A stretch of DNA of 64,000 nucleotides from Chamaecyparis obtusa (taxonomy: Eukaryota; Streptophyta; Pinopsida; Cupressales; Cupressaceae): NCBI GenBank assembly GCA_027943335.1, contig BSBK01006436.1, positions 310,001 to 374,000 of the forward strand, in the 5' to 3' direction. The position numbers and the translations under genes were made by a program. Below are positions 24,974-38,197 of the stretch, piece after piece. Position 1 is the first letter of the stretch; the number at the start of each line of letters is the position of its first letter. The notes below the pieces were generated by a model, which did not search any database, was not told where the DNA came from, and saw nothing but the letters and a program-made list of their open reading frames with translations.

Positions 24974-26169
24974 TGTGTGTGCGAATTTTGTACCTGTTCT
25001 ATAGACACAACACTTCAGTAAAACATTAGAGGTTAGCAAAAATCAAAATCATGCAATGAATTGAAAGCTAAACTAACTAGGCGATTTACTGCCTTCTAAT
25101 AGGTGCAAGTATGATGTTCTCAGATTGGAATCGAGATCAATGACCTTGACGACACCTAAATGAAGGATTTGAATGCAAAATCTAGATATGAAATGAATGC
25201 AATTAATCTTTTTATTTTTATTTTCTATGCAATGATATGATGAAAACTAATATGAATCTAGAATCTAAGATGAAATTGATATGTAATGAATTGATCTAAG
25301 ATGAATTCTAAATGATATGAAATACTCAAAAATAAGAATGATCTCACAATAGCTTGGATTCGCAAAGATGATTCTTCAGTCTCCAATTTGACAGTGTGAG
25401 GATGCAAAAATATGAGATGATTTGGGAAGAGTTGAGCCTTGATTTTATAGAAATCTAGGGCTTTGGAGGTGCATGAAAGAAAGCCATAAATCACTCAAAT
25501 AACTCAGGTTGATTTTTGAGTTATTTTTAAATAAAGGATATTTAACTCACAAAAACATGCAAAAGTAGAGTTCAACTCAAAATAGAGTTTAGATTTAACT
25601 GATAATTGATAGTTGTCTGCTTTTGTGATTGTGCATGTTTTATTTATGAATTAATTTAATAGTAGAGTGATTTATTTCCAACTTAACTGATTTTGAAAAA
25701 TAAAACAATTGATTTATGGGTTAATCAATCATTTTTCAAACTTTTATTCAAAAACAATATTAATAAAAATTGACAACTTGCTTTAATTAATTAAATAAGA
25801 ATTTAATCATTTATTCATAGGATTTTGGATTTATTGTCAAAATTAAATAATACTATTTAGGAATAAATAGAATTAACTTTAATTAAATAATTAAGTGGCA
25901 GAATTAAATTTAATTAATTAAATATTTAGAATATTCAATTAATCAAACTTTAGGATAAATTGGATTTATCACCAAATAATCATTAAATCAAAGATAATTA
26001 TGATAAATAGGAATATTGCTAGGAATATTCCCCAATGCAGAATTTATGATAATCAATTAGGATTTGATGATGTTTAGATGTGCCTTAGGTTAGGACTTCG
26101 ATGTTGATTTCGTTCGATGTGTTGATGTAGGAGGTTAATGAACTTATAGCCCATTTTTGGGGTATTACA
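24974..26169 (-). repeat. 3' LTR of element B
   Basis: 1196 bp, plus-strand TGTGTGTGCG to GGGTATTACA. Long AT-rich part at 25660-26000. Confidence 0.95.
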
Positions 26170-26183
26170 TTTTGCCCCTCTTT
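26170..26183 (-). promoter_or_regulatory. polypurine tract of element B
   Basis: The minus strand reads AAAGAGGGGCAAAA directly before the 3' LTR. Confidence 0.85.
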
Positions 26184-28503
26184 GAATTACTGTGCGAAGC
26201 GCAGTGTTTCAAAGACAGTCTATGTATGATAAAGATATGAAACTAATTCGAAAGATATGATGATATTAGGTCCTGAATGACCAAAGATAATGTTCACTAT
26301 AGCAACGATGAACCAATGAAACAAAAGTGTCAAAACGCCTGATTCTGAACCTTATGATTGCGAAGAAGTGAGTGACCAATTCCAGACTCGATTATCCTTA
26401 GAATAATCACATAGGTATCACATCTGAACCCTTCAGTTATCGAAGAACCAAGGAAATAACACTAATGAACCGATGGTTATGAAAAACTGATACAGTTTAC
26501 AAGATTAGGAGAATATCAGATTGATATGGATCTCGATGAATTTGATATGCCCCAAGCGATGATTGATTTGATTTGCCCCAAGCAATGAGGTCTTTTTGAT
26601 GAATTGATAATTAGACGTGGTTATTGTCTTGATTACTGAGGAAAGATATGATTCAAGTTTTAGATTACAGATTTTGAATGATATGCAATACCATGCCCCC
26701 TTCGGGATTAAAATTGAAATATGACAAGAAAAGTCAGCGTTGATAGTTTAGAACCATGTTAATTGATTTGAGAAATGGGTAAACACGTTCGAGAATGCAT
26801 TCTGCATCCTTGGGAGGTCTTGAAGACCAAGTTTGACTAGGTTTGACCATGAGTTGACCATAGTTGACCAAGTTGAATTTTTGATAGTTTGATGGAAGAT
26901 AATCAGTTAAGTTGAATTATGGATTCCTGTGATGATTGAAGGTCGATTATGCAAGTAGTTAATAATATGAATGATCTCAAATTTTGATTTTGATCCCAAA
27001 AAAGGATTCTACTTGTTGTTTTGTTGGAGGAACCTTCGTGTGAGATTCAACTCTTGTTAGATTTGAAGATGTGATTGAAGAATCGTTTAAGCTTTGAAGT
27101 GTTTCCAACATTTGTGAGATCATGCAAAATGCAAAGAAACATGCAAAATGAAATGCAACCTAGGACCTAGGACCTATTCACTGATCATATGTCGATTTGT
27201 TATCATCATTGAACTTTTAGGTAACTAGATAAATCAATACAATGCCCACTAGCTATGAAACCATAGACATATGAATATCAATTTGTATGCACAAGAATCA
27301 ATACAACACGCACTAGTCAACAACTATGGATATATGAATATTGATTTTGTTTTCGGAATGTCAGATTAGATATAAGCACCCAGGTACAAATGTCAAGATG
27401 ACCTGAATATCATGTCCATTTTGATATAGCAATTTGTATAAGCATCAGAACATAAATGTCGTGATGACCTGAATACGCCTTGCATGCAAACACATCAAAC
27501 AGTCAAGAGATCATTCTAAATCCAATGTGAATTACCCATAGTGACCCTTTATCATTCACATCCTTAGGTAAGATCGCGTTTCACAATAGGAGAAAAAACT
27601 CACTCAAAAATACAATAGTTAGATCAAACTTCCTTGAATTTTTTAGGTATCAATGGTCAAGGTACACATGGCCATCCAATTCGAGATAGAGGCTCTTACA
27701 GTCGGACACCATTTCAATCCAAAATTTCCAAAGTTGTTAGATTTTCACATACAAGTAGAAGACAAAGAAAAGATTATGCCCCCAGTCATCACTCTCTAAA
27801 TCCTATAAAGGACATCATCGAAGAGCTCGAAGGGACAAAATATGCAAAAATCTCAATGTGAATCAGTAAGCATACAAGGAGATAAAAGCATGAATAAAGC
27901 ACAGATTGTTTTCATTTTGTGTTTGATGTTTGATTGCATTGTTGTAGATGCAAAATCCTTTCTGGAGATGAGACACACTGAATGACTCAAATGGAGCTTC
28001 AAAGGACTCTGACTGGATATGACACGTCTAAGATACATTGGAGGCCATAGGATATGACATTGATTGCCCCCAAGTTTGAACATTGATAGGATACAGACGC
28101 TTGAGCTGATTGGTGTACAAACTGACTTATTGAAAAACCAACTGGGAGATATGTACAAACTAAAGCAAGATTGAAAGCTGGGAAAGACCAAGATTGTGCT
28201 GATAGATGGAGCATTTTGAAACAAATGGTGCCCGTTTGCCAGGTTTTCACCATCTTGGCAGAGATTCTATTTTTGCTACCAAGGCGCATGTTTCCAGGTT
28301 TTCACCAAGGCACGTTTTCTTTTTCTCATTTTTTTGTATTTTTCATTTTTTCAATTTTTTTTTCTTATACTTTTGATATTTTTTACTTTTTTTGTGAATC
28401 ATCAAGGCACCTATTGCTAGGTTTTCACCAAGATGTTCATTTTTTCAGGACTTTTTTAGATTTTTTAGATTTTTTCAGGACATTTTACCATAGACTGATT
28501 GCT
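26184..28503 (-). other. 3' untranslated region of element B
   Basis: About 2.3 kb between the end of pol and the polypurine tract has no ORF with family features. It includes a T-rich stretch with three copies of an aggttttcacca motif (28239-28435). Long noncoding 3' regions are typical of Tat elements. Confidence 0.7.
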
Positions 28504-29580
28504 TTAGGCATAGAATTTCTTCAGATGGAGAACATTGATTGGTTCTCAGAGTTGTTCTCCTTTAGTCATTGAGAGTTGATAGGCACCAGAGCCAAAAGCA
28601 GCAGTGATTACAAAGGGACCGAGCCAGTTGGGTTCAAACTTCCCCTTGCGTTCTCGATGTGATTGATTTTTAGGATTTTCTCTCAAGACTAGATCACCAA
28701 CCTAAAATTCTCTGTGTCTGACTTTCTTGTTGTAGCCTCTAGACATTCTCTTCTGATATACTCTGAGATGATCATACGCTACTTGTCTATGCTCATCTAG
28801 TAGTTCAAGTTCTTGCAACCTAGACACTCTGTAGTCATCATTAGTTACTAGACCATGCATTCTGATTCTTAGTGATGGGATTTTAACCTCAATAGGTAGT
28901 ACCGCTTCAGACCCATAAACTAAAGCAAAAGGTGTAGCCCCTGTAGGTATTCTGATACTTGTTCTATAGGCCCAAAGAGCTAGATTGATCATGAGATGCC
29001 AGTCTCTTCCTATTTTATTAACTGTACGGTGCAAGATTTTCAATAGATTCTTGTTAGAAGCCTCTACTTGTCCATTCCCTTGAGGATAGTAGATAGATGA
29101 CCAATGTTGTGTGATTTTGAATTTGGCACATAGATCATCTAGGTCTTTGTTCTTGAATTGTCCACCATTATCTGTGATTATGGAATGAGGTATCCCATAT
29201 CTACATATGATATAGTTCAATATGAACATAGATATTTGCTTTCTAGTTGCTTGTGTCAAAAGGACCACTTCTACCCATTTTGTGAAATAATCTATAGTTG
29301 TGATTATATGGGTATGTCCATTAGAAGAATGAGGATGTATAGCTCCTATAAGATCAAATGCCCATTGGTGAAAAGGCCATTGTGTACTAAAGGGAATTAG
29401 ATCTCTCCCTGGAGCATGAATTAAGTTGCCATGCACTTGGCATTTTTGACAGTTCTTAGCAAACTTGATAGACTCTTTCTCCATTTTAGGCCAATAGTAC
29501 CCAGGCCTAATAAATTTTTGAGCTAGTGTTAAACCATTTGAGTGTGACCCACAAATACCATCATGGACATCCTCTAACGC
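28504..29580 (-). pseudogene. integrase of element B
   Basis: The zinc-binding HHCC part reads HDGICGSHSNG ... NCQKCQ (about 29410-29570). The catalytic core has the D of HQWAFDLIGAI, the D of SIITDNGGQF and the E of GNGQVEASNK, so the DDE triad is intact. The C-terminal part has GKFEPNWLGPF, the GPY/F-like module, and ends HLKKFYA at TAA 28504-28506. No chromodomain is visible. In-frame stops are at 28699-28701 and in the final 60 codons. Family role: inserts element cDNA into the genome. Confidence 0.9.
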
Positions 29581-29631
29581 ACGTTGAGACTCTTCCCATT
29601 CTAAACATCTAAGTAGTGTACCATCTAGACC

Positions 29632-29911
29632 TCATTTGTATAGATCGTGACCAACGATGACATATCTGGAGGCATTTTGGATAAGGTATCTCTTTTCATG
29701 GCGGTTGAAGGCATCAGGAATGATTTGGTCTTGGAGATAGGAAAATAGGTTTTTGTATTTGGATGAATCATGACCAACAATAGTGCAGATCATGCGGGTT
29801 TTAGGGGAATCATATGTAGGATAAGATAGTGCTTCCACCAGGAACTTGTAGCATAGCTCATGTTCAAGCTATTGTAATAAAGTAGATAATGTTGCCATTG
29901 CATCGGCAACC
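29632..29911 (-). pseudogene. connector between second RNase H and integrase
   Basis: In frame with the flanking domains. It starts NKVADAMATL, then EALSYPTYDSP and LSYLQDQIIPDAFNR-like sequence that leads into the integrase. The stop after GHDLYK is TGA, one C-to-T step from CGA. Confidence 0.65.
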
Positions 29912-30260
29912 TTATTCTATGTTCTAGGAATTTGCTCAAATGTGATAGATATGAAATACTTCTTTAAATCATCTACCATTCTCTTGTAAGGAAGGATATT
30001 TTCATCTTTAGTTTGGTACACATCATTGAATTGATTAATAACAAGTTGAGAGTCTCCATGAATGTGTAGCTCTGTTACTCTCCATTCAATTGCTATTTTC
30101 ATACCATTCAAAAGGGCTTCATATTCTGCAATATTGTTTGTGCAAGGAAACTTTAATCTGAATGCTTTTGGGAGTGAGTATCCTTAAGGAGTTATGAATA
30201 ATATGCCTGCTCCCAATCCATTCTATGTGTAGGAGCCATCAAAGAATAATTGCCATTCTC
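29912..30260 (-). pseudogene. second RNase H (aRH) of element B
   Basis: The segment WQLFFDGS ... NNIAEYEALLNGM ... IHGDSQLVINQFN carries the D, E and D residues expected of an RNase HI-type fold. It is separate from the RNase H next to RT. A second, archaeal-type RNase H between RH and integrase is a known mark of the Tat lineage. In-frame stops after GSYT and FITP are TAG and TAA, both one C-to-T step from Gln codons. Confidence 0.8.
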
Positions 30261-30384
30261 TAGAAGTAAGAGTCATGATAGAGGAATCTGGAAATTCCAT
30301 TTGCATTGGTGTATCATCAGTCATAGGTGCATCAACCAATTGATTAGCAATCACCTATCCTTTTATAGCTTTTCATTCCACATA

Positions 30385-31644
30385 TTAAATGTCAAATTCA
30401 CTTAAGAGCATGACCCATTTAGCTAATCTACCTGTGAGGGAAGCTTTGCTTAGAAGGTACTTGAGTGGATCAATCTTAGCTGCCAAATGTGTGGTATGAG
30501 CTAACATGTAATGTCTCAGTTTCTGTGATGCAAAGATCACAGCTAGACAAGCTTTCTCAATCATTGAATAGTTCTTCTCATATGCAACCAATGTTCTACT
30601 GATATAGTATATAGATCTTTCCTTTTTGTTCCCATCATGCTGTGCTAGCAATGCCCCCAGTGATGTATTTGTTGTAGAGACATATAAGATTAGTGGCTTC
30701 CCATGAATAGGAGGCATCATGATAGGAGGATTTGATAGATATTTCTTGATATGGTCAAAGTTCTTTTCACATTCTTCATTCCATGCAAAGGTCACACCTT
30801 TATGTAATGTTTTTGTAAAAGGTTGTGATATATCAGCAAGCTGTGATATGAATCTTCTGATAGATTGTACTCTCCCTTGTAAGGTTCTCATTTGACTGAT
30901 ATTCTTGGGAGGTTGCTTCTCTATTATAGCCTTGAATTTAGCTGGATCAACTTCAATGCCCTTCTTTGAAACTATGTATCCTAAGAGCTTTCCAGAAGTG
31001 ACGCCAAAAGCACACTTCTTAGGATTTAGTCAAAGACTAAACTTTTCCATTCTATCTAGGATCATGCTCAAGTCCTTTAGATGTTTAGTTCTAATCATAG
31101 ATTTTGCTAAAGTATCATCAACATAATCTTCCATAGTTCGATGCATCATGTCATGGAAAATAGATGTCATTTCTCTTTGATATGTAGCACCAGCATTTTT
31201 AAGCTCAAATGGCATGACATTCCAATAGAAGGTACCCCATGCACATGTGAAAGTAGTTTTCTCTTGATCCTCTGGAGCAATTTTTATTTGGTTATATCCA
31301 AAGAAACCATCCATTAAGGAATACATCTCGAAACCCGCAGTCATGTCCACTATCATATCAATGTTAGGTAGTGGAAAATCATCCTTAGGGCACGCTCTAT
31401 TCACATCTCTAAAGTCTGTGCACACTTTGATTGAACCATCTGGTTTAGAAATAGGTACAATATTAGAGATCCATTCAGCATAGTCTATAACATAGATGAA
31501 CCCAGCTTTTAGCAGCTTTTCTAATTCAGCTTTTACCAGGAGTGCAACATGAGGATGCATCTTTCTCAATTTTTGCTTGACAGGTTTTATAATAGGAGCT
31601 ATAGATAAATGGTGCATGATAAGATTAGGATCCAACCCTGGCAT
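30385..31644 (-). pseudogene. reverse transcriptase and first RNase H of element B
   Basis: RT motifs: KLLKAGFIYVIDYAEWISN, VCTDFRDVNRACPKDDFPLP, FGYNQIKI, and the catalytic YVDD (31114-31125). RNase H follows with EKACLAVIFASQKLRHYM and ends LAKWVMLLSEFDI. One in-frame TGA sits after MEKFSL where Arg (CGA) is expected. The catalytic residues are kept, so decay is mainly by nonsense mutation. Confidence 0.9.
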
Positions 31645-31809
31645 ATCTGAGTATTTCCATGCAAAGTTGATCTTTTTCTCTGTTAGGAATGTAGTAAATT
31701 TTCACTTCTCTTCTTCTGATAATGATTGTGCTACATGTACCAATTGTGGTTCCTCTGTTGTACCCAAATTGATAGATTGAGTGGGCTCAATTAGAACTGG
31801 AGATCTGTC

Positions 31810-32514
31810 CTATAAATGACTCGAAAGGACATCAAATATCTCATCCTTAGGCACCTCAGAGAGTTTTTCACCTTCAGATACATCTTTTCTTTTTACTTTT
31901 GTAGGTTCTGAGACTACCACAAAGTGGTTTTCACCCTCAAAACTCTTTTTCTTTTTATTTTTATTCTTTTGACTAAGATATTTGATGTCCGACTCGGTCA
32001 TGCTGACGCTTGGTTCACTGATGGAAGTTCTCATAGGTTCAACTGCATTGAGGTAGCAAGCAAGGGCATAGTCATTGGGAAAGGTGTAAACACCATGGCT
32101 TGGATTTGTGGAGGTTTGATCAATAAGTTCTGGATATTGGATAGTCAAAGTGGGGAAAGATTGGGAGATAGTGTTTACGGATATGGATCTATCATCATTG
32201 GTCCTAACCTGACGCTCAAGTTCAAAGGTGATATTACAACTTAAGACATTCAATTTGTGAATAGGCTCAATGTCATTATGGGAGTCTAATTCAGCCATAA
32301 GTGGATCAGACTTGATAGGTTCATCATTTCGCTCTAGAATTATGTTGGGTTCAAGTGCATATTGGTGAATAACATCAACATGTTTCTCTGTAATAAGCTC
32401 ATCTAGTTTTGGAATGGCTCCCCATTCATAGTCATTTGATTCAGGATCTCTAGGAAATCTTAGAACATGAGTAAAGTTAGGGTGAATACCCCAAGAAGGG
32501 TTAACCTTAGTTTT
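31810..32514 (-). pseudogene. protease-RT spacer of element B
   Basis: In frame with protease and RT. It is acidic and Lys-rich (SQKNKNKKKKSFEGE) and has no recognised domain. Confidence 0.5.
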
Positions 32515-33954
32515 TTATTTGAATTCATACTCATGAGAATCTATCTCAAAATGACTACCACCTTCCTCTTCTTGATTATTTTCAAGATTAGCTGGTTCTT
32601 GTGTTGCAACTATCTCTTGATTGATAGTAGGTTCTTGTGTTTCTACTACATTAATTCTTTTGATAGGATCATCTTTATCATCAAGAAGGTCTTTTATCTC
32701 TTTAGGAAATTTTTCATAGGGGATGAGTTCTAAGCTATCTGAATCACTATCTGATGGTTCTATTTCTTCCTTCTTAAGAAGGGGTTCACCTAGTGTGATA
32801 TGCTCTATGACATGAGAATAATTACCTTTGAGGTGAAAGGGTTTCTTTTTAAATCCTAAGCTAACCTTGTCTTTGTTTTCTCTACCAGTATGTGGAAGAG
32901 GTGCCTCAAGACCTTTTCCTCTGACTCCTAGAGGTCCTTTACCTGAATATCCCATCTTAGCTATTAATTTATCTCCTGGGCCATATGACTTAGAAAGATC
33001 TGTTGGTACTGTAGAGTCACTAGTTTGAACAACTTGAGATTCAGGTTCATCTTTGTATAGCCATGATAGCACAACTTCATCCTCTTCAAACTCTTGCTTG
33101 GATACTTGTTCTGCCACAAAATTCTTTTTATATGCTTCAAGAGGTTCCTTAGGTTCAAGCTTGGACTGTTTCAAAGATTGTCCATAAGACTTAGGTGAGA
33201 TAGGGAGAGATGTCAAAGATAAGACTGGCTCTATAATATATTCTCCCATCCCATTTTCTTTGATATTGACCTCTTTAGCAATGTCTTCCATTTTGGATGT
33301 TGAAGCAACATTTAGTTGTTCAGTAGAAGATTCTTTGTTATTGGGAACAAGCTTATCAGCACTTTCCTTCAATGTATTGCAAGTTGTATTTAGATCTGTG
33401 GGGATAGTAACCTCTACTCCTTCATAAGGAAACTTCAAACATTGATGGTATGTAGAAGGAATAGCTTGCATTTCATGTATCCATGGTCTCCCTAGGAGGA
33501 TATTGTAGGCCAAAGGTAGATCAAGCACTTGACAGATGGTATCTTTGATAACTAGACCCACTCAAATGGGTAAGACAATGGTGCCTTTAGAAGATCTTTC
33601 TTGTTCATCATAGGCTTTTATGGTTATCTTCTTTCGAGGATCAATAGCCAATTCTAAAAATCCCAATTGTGTGATCAAGTTGTAAGAACAAATGTTTAGG
33701 CCAGCGGCCCCATCTATCAACACACGTTTGACTCTATGATTCTGGATCAAGACCTCTATATGCAAGGGCTGGTTATGTGGGTGACTCAAGGAGTTGTCAT
33801 CTTCCTCTGAAAAGGAGATATATTGTGAAGATGTAAGATGTCCAACCATAGTCTGGAACCTGTCTAAATCAAGGTCATCATGAACATTGGAACCAAGAAA
33901 AGCTTTGTCTAGTATGGCTCTGTGAGCTGGAGATATTCGAAGCAACTCAAACAT
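32515..33954 (-). pseudogene. protease plus G-patch region of element B
   Basis: The retropepsin has KRVLIDGAAGLNI (D-G-A-A in place of D-S/T-G-A) and ends with [14 protein letters not shown] stop separates 33562-33954 from 32515-33561, which is in the same frame. Downstream, [17 protein letters not shown] with [12 protein letters not shown] and SLGFKK (about 32870-32985) matches the spacing of a G-patch, a nucleic-acid-binding glycine-rich module. An acidic tail follows ([16 protein letters not shown]). Family role: polyprotein processing; the G-patch may bind RNA. Confidence 0.75.
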
Positions 33955-34107
33955 AGAGATTTTGGCATTAGTGTGCTGGAGTTGTTGAACAATGCTATAA
34001 GATGTAGGCCTCGTATCCTTTGGATTGGAAGATTTGGAAGCAGACTTCTATTTGGAAGTAGATGAAAGATTGAAGGGTATCTTAGGGACATTAGATGAAT
34101 CTGGGAT

Positions 34108-35950
34108 TTATCCTTTTAGATGTGTCTGAGCTTGTGATCGAGTAACTACGTTAGCTGAAGAATGATTTCTATCTCTTTGTACAATTGTGATGACATTGCA
34201 ATGTTCAGAGAGACAAGGTTCAACCATATTGATAACAACATTATTTCCAGGGTAAGCATAATTGACCTTTGCCCCCATATTAGGTTGAGAAGATGAAACT
34301 TCTTGACCATGTTTCAGAAATAGTTCTGTGAATGTTGTATGATCATTATTGCTCTTAGGATTGTCAACTGTGATGTCTCCACTATCGATCAGATCTTGAA
34401 TGGTGTGTTTCAACCATAAGCAATTATTAGTTTTGTGACCTTTACCTCGATGGAAATCATAGAATTCATTTTCTTTCCACCAATGTGGCTTAGGGTCTGG
34501 ATCAGATTGTTGGATTGCTGGCAAAGAGATGATGTTATTAGCCAGTAGAGTTCTCATAGCTAATTCTAAAGATTCTCCAAGAGGAGTGAACTTTCACTTT
34601 TTATCCCAAGATTTGTATTCTGGCTTCTTTTGGAATGATTCAGATGACTTTTTTTCTGAAGCTTTAATGGCTTGGGAACCAAGAGTTAGGTTGTAGGCTG
34701 GTGCCTTTGATGGGGCACGGATAGTGTCAACAATGCCATTTGTGATGATGCCTTTATTCTTGTTCCAATTTTTGTTCTTATCTTTGGAACTAGATCCAGA
34801 TTCGTATTTGTCCTTTTTGAAGCGTGATATCTCCTTTCTTGACAAGTACTTTCTCAATCTTGATTGCATTATCTACCATTTTGTCAAAAGATGTATGATC
34901 TTGCATTTGTAATGGGTAGTTGATCTTTGGGACAAGGTTATTGATAAAGATTTCTAGTTTCTCCATTTCGGGAATTGGTCTAGCATATAGAGAGAACTTC
35001 TTTCACCACCTCTTGAGGAATGTTAGGAATGGTTCTCTTGGATATTGTTTGAGATTGCAAATATCGATCATGGTGACTGGATGTTGAATATTGTAGGAGT
35101 ATTGCTGATAAAACAATTTGATCAACTCCTCAAAAGTTTTGATAGTAGAAGGCAATCTAGAGAACCAATGAATGGCTGCTCCACCTAGAGATCGAGGGAA
35201 GAGACGCATCAGATAGGTTGGTTCATGCATGAACTCCATAGATTGTGTACATAATTCTCTAACATGATCTTGAGGATCAGAGTGTCCATCATACATATCA
35301 TACTTAGGCATCTCCACTCTTTTCGGGAATGGTGGCATGTACAAGTCTTTGTCAAATGGAAAAGGACATAGGGCCTCCATGGAGAACTCCTTGGGTTCCT
35401 TCTCTTTTTTGAGTTTATTCAGTTTGACTTGTAAAGCATGCATATGTTTCATCATAGCTATAAGTGGAGTTTCTTCCTCATGCGTAATGATATCTTCAAC
35501 ATTAAAGTTGGAAGGAAGTTTAGCTCCTTGATGAGCTAATTGCAAAAAGTATGCTTCTCTATCTTCTTTCAAGAAATGCTTCATCATTCATTTGAAGTTA
35601 TCATCATTTTGATATTGAGCAATTTCTTTAGGTGTGGGTTCTTGATTTGCACCATGTTGAGATTGAGCTCTTTGAGAGCCAAAGTTTGTCCCTGCTTGAG
35701 ACATGGTGCGAGTTTTACCTGGGATAGATTGATGTGGAGTTTGTTGAGTACCCCCATGAGTTGATGCAGGAGGAATGTAACCAATTTTTAATCGAAAGTT
35801 GCCAAGACCATCGTCTTCGTAAAGACCAAAATTGTAGAGTTGTTCAAGAGTTGGACCTACATGAGTAGACAAAGTTCCAGTGTTAAGTGCTTCTCTTGAT
35901 TTCTTGTGAGAGGAAGCTATAGTCTCCACCATTAACCTTGGGTGAAGCAA
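34108..35950 (-). pseudogene. gag polyprotein of element B
   Basis: A frame from MLHPRLMVETIASS (35950; MVETI at 35932 is the better start) to about 34822 contains EALCPFPFDKDLYMP, DPQDHVRELCTQSMEFM and MRLFPRSLGGAAIHWFSRL, a Retrotrans_gag-like capsid region. A one-base frameshift near 34820 moves to the frame used by all later domains. The C-terminal part has a Lys/Ser-rich linker and FYDFHRGKGHKTNNC, a variant zinc-binding motif lacking the first Cys. In-frame stops include TGA at 35588-35590 and TGA after FLKRW (35000-35002). Confidence 0.85.
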
Positions 35951-38197
35951 AAGAATAAGATGAAGACAACTGAAGAATGACTTGAATCAAGATGATCAGA
36001 TGACACAACCTTGTCAAGGTTTGATTGATTGAAGATTTGATTAGATGTGGGTGAAGGATACTATGCCCTGGATGTATGGGTAGATTGCCCAAAAGATAGC
36101 GGACGCGAGTTCACAACACTTAGTCTATTTTCGAAGATTTGATAGAAGATTGATAGTTATGACAAGGTTTTGACATAAGATGATAAAGACTCAAATCGAT
36201 TAAATAGAAGGCTAAATCGGATTCAAAAGACCACTTTTGGAAAATGATAGGATTCTCAATAGCTATTGCTCTGTTCCTAACACAGTGATTTGTTCGACAG
36301 ATTCTGGAAATAGGTTGAAAAAGCTAAGTATCTAGCAATTCTGACAATTTTTTGACAACTTTTCAAAATTTTCCCAAACGACACTCTATAGACTCGTACG
36401 ATAGTGGGTATGCTATGAAATGATAGTTGAAAAGCTTCTACGACAGTTGCTAGCAAGATTTGACTTTTTGAATTTGACTGGCATAAAGACTCGTACGACA
36501 CTGGGTTCTTTACCATACGACAGTTGGGCAATAATGAAATGACATTTGATAAAAACTCGTATGACTTTCTGACCTCCTGAGATGACTTTTCACTCCAAAA
36601 AGGAATTTCACTTCAAATTTTTCAAATTTAGGGTTTTCAATTTCAGATTGTTTGCAAATTTCAATGTCCAGATTTGAGGATCGTAACAAATTTGTTCATT
36701 TTTAGTAACCAGATAGATAAGCAAGCACACAAAACAACAAGCAAGTGATTTCAAGCATGTCTGAAAACAATGAACAAGGGCAAAAGCAACCTTGCACATG
36801 AACAATCAAGTGACTTATTTGTGCTAATCCTTAGAAGTGCTAATTGTGTATGTTCCAAAAAGTTTTGCGTTAACGCACATATTCCTAGAAAATGAAAATT
36901 TGGCTTCACTAAGGTTTTTAGTAATGGTTTGACTCTGCAACTTTTATGATCCAAGAGGGCGAACTCCAATCCAGGTGCACTGGGGTTTTGACACAGTCTG
37001 AGAACTTAATCTTCAAGATCTGCTAGGGAGATCTGACAGCCCAACAAGAGACCACACCTATGGAGATTTCTTCCAACAGGACATTTATATAGCGGTTGTC
37101 ACTACCATGACAAAAATGGCTATTACTGCTTGAGGTTTCGTCAATGTGGTTGACCCAATTGAGGGAATGTCCACTACGGTTAACCCTCTCTAAAGGTGAC
37201 TTACAAGATATACCACATGGAGACTGGTTCCAAATTCAAGGATTTGGGTTTCTAGTACTATCCAAAAAGGAAGTAGAGCATAATCCCCTAGCCTTTTCAC
37301 TTTTAACCCCAAAAAAGTAGAGAGATTAATTCGACACACTAAGACCAAGATTATCTCACAAAGATCTATGATGTCAACCCCTTATGATCTATCAACCTCT
37401 CCGAAGAGAGAATGCCTCGATCAAAAGTTGAAGACACACAGATCTAGTGGAACGTGAGACTTTCTCAGTATCGTCCCTACCTACAAGGGTTCCTTCATTG
37501 AGAAGAGTTTCGTTGGAAACTCACTCTCTCAAGAGCCATGACTAGTGTTCATAGGGCCTATTTACTATGTGTAACAAAGATGTTGAAAGCAAATCTATGT
37601 TCATTTTTAGAGCCCAAATGAAGTCTGTGATAAGAAAGCAATAAAAGTCACTCAAGATAGACACATGAGATGTTCATTTTAGATCCAAAATCAAAGTCTT
37701 ATCAGCTGAGAAGATTACCTTAATTCCTCACAACATGCTTAGTAGATTTTTACTTGTTTTTAGCAATTCTTGCACTTTTTCCAATCAAAACTAGCAGGAG
37801 TCAATAAAAAACAAAGGATTTCAATTGTTAGGATTAGCCATTAGTCGAAATCTGAAAATCAAATCTGACAAACTGCTCTAAAAAATGAAATGATAATGAA
37901 AACCTAGTGCCAAAACTGGTACAACAATGGGTCTACTTCCAGACGACAGTCCAGAAACTCGTATGACACTGGGTTTATGATGATACGACAGTTGAACTTC
38001 CAAACAACAGTGTGTACAATCTAGCACGATTCTCGATCCAATAGATTGTTGTAAGATAGTGGGTATAGTTTGAGATGACTTTTGTCAGAAACTCGTACGG
38101 AAATTGTACGAACAAAATTTAAAAATCACAATTTTGGCTCAGAAATCAAGAAGAAAAGATAAAAATTGATAGAATTGAATTGAAAACCCGTATCAGG
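35951..38197 (-). other. untranslated leader of element B
   Basis: About 2.2 kb with no ORF of interest. Several copies of actcgtacgacantgggt and atacgacagttg occur at 36370-36570 and 37910-38110. Confidence 0.7.
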
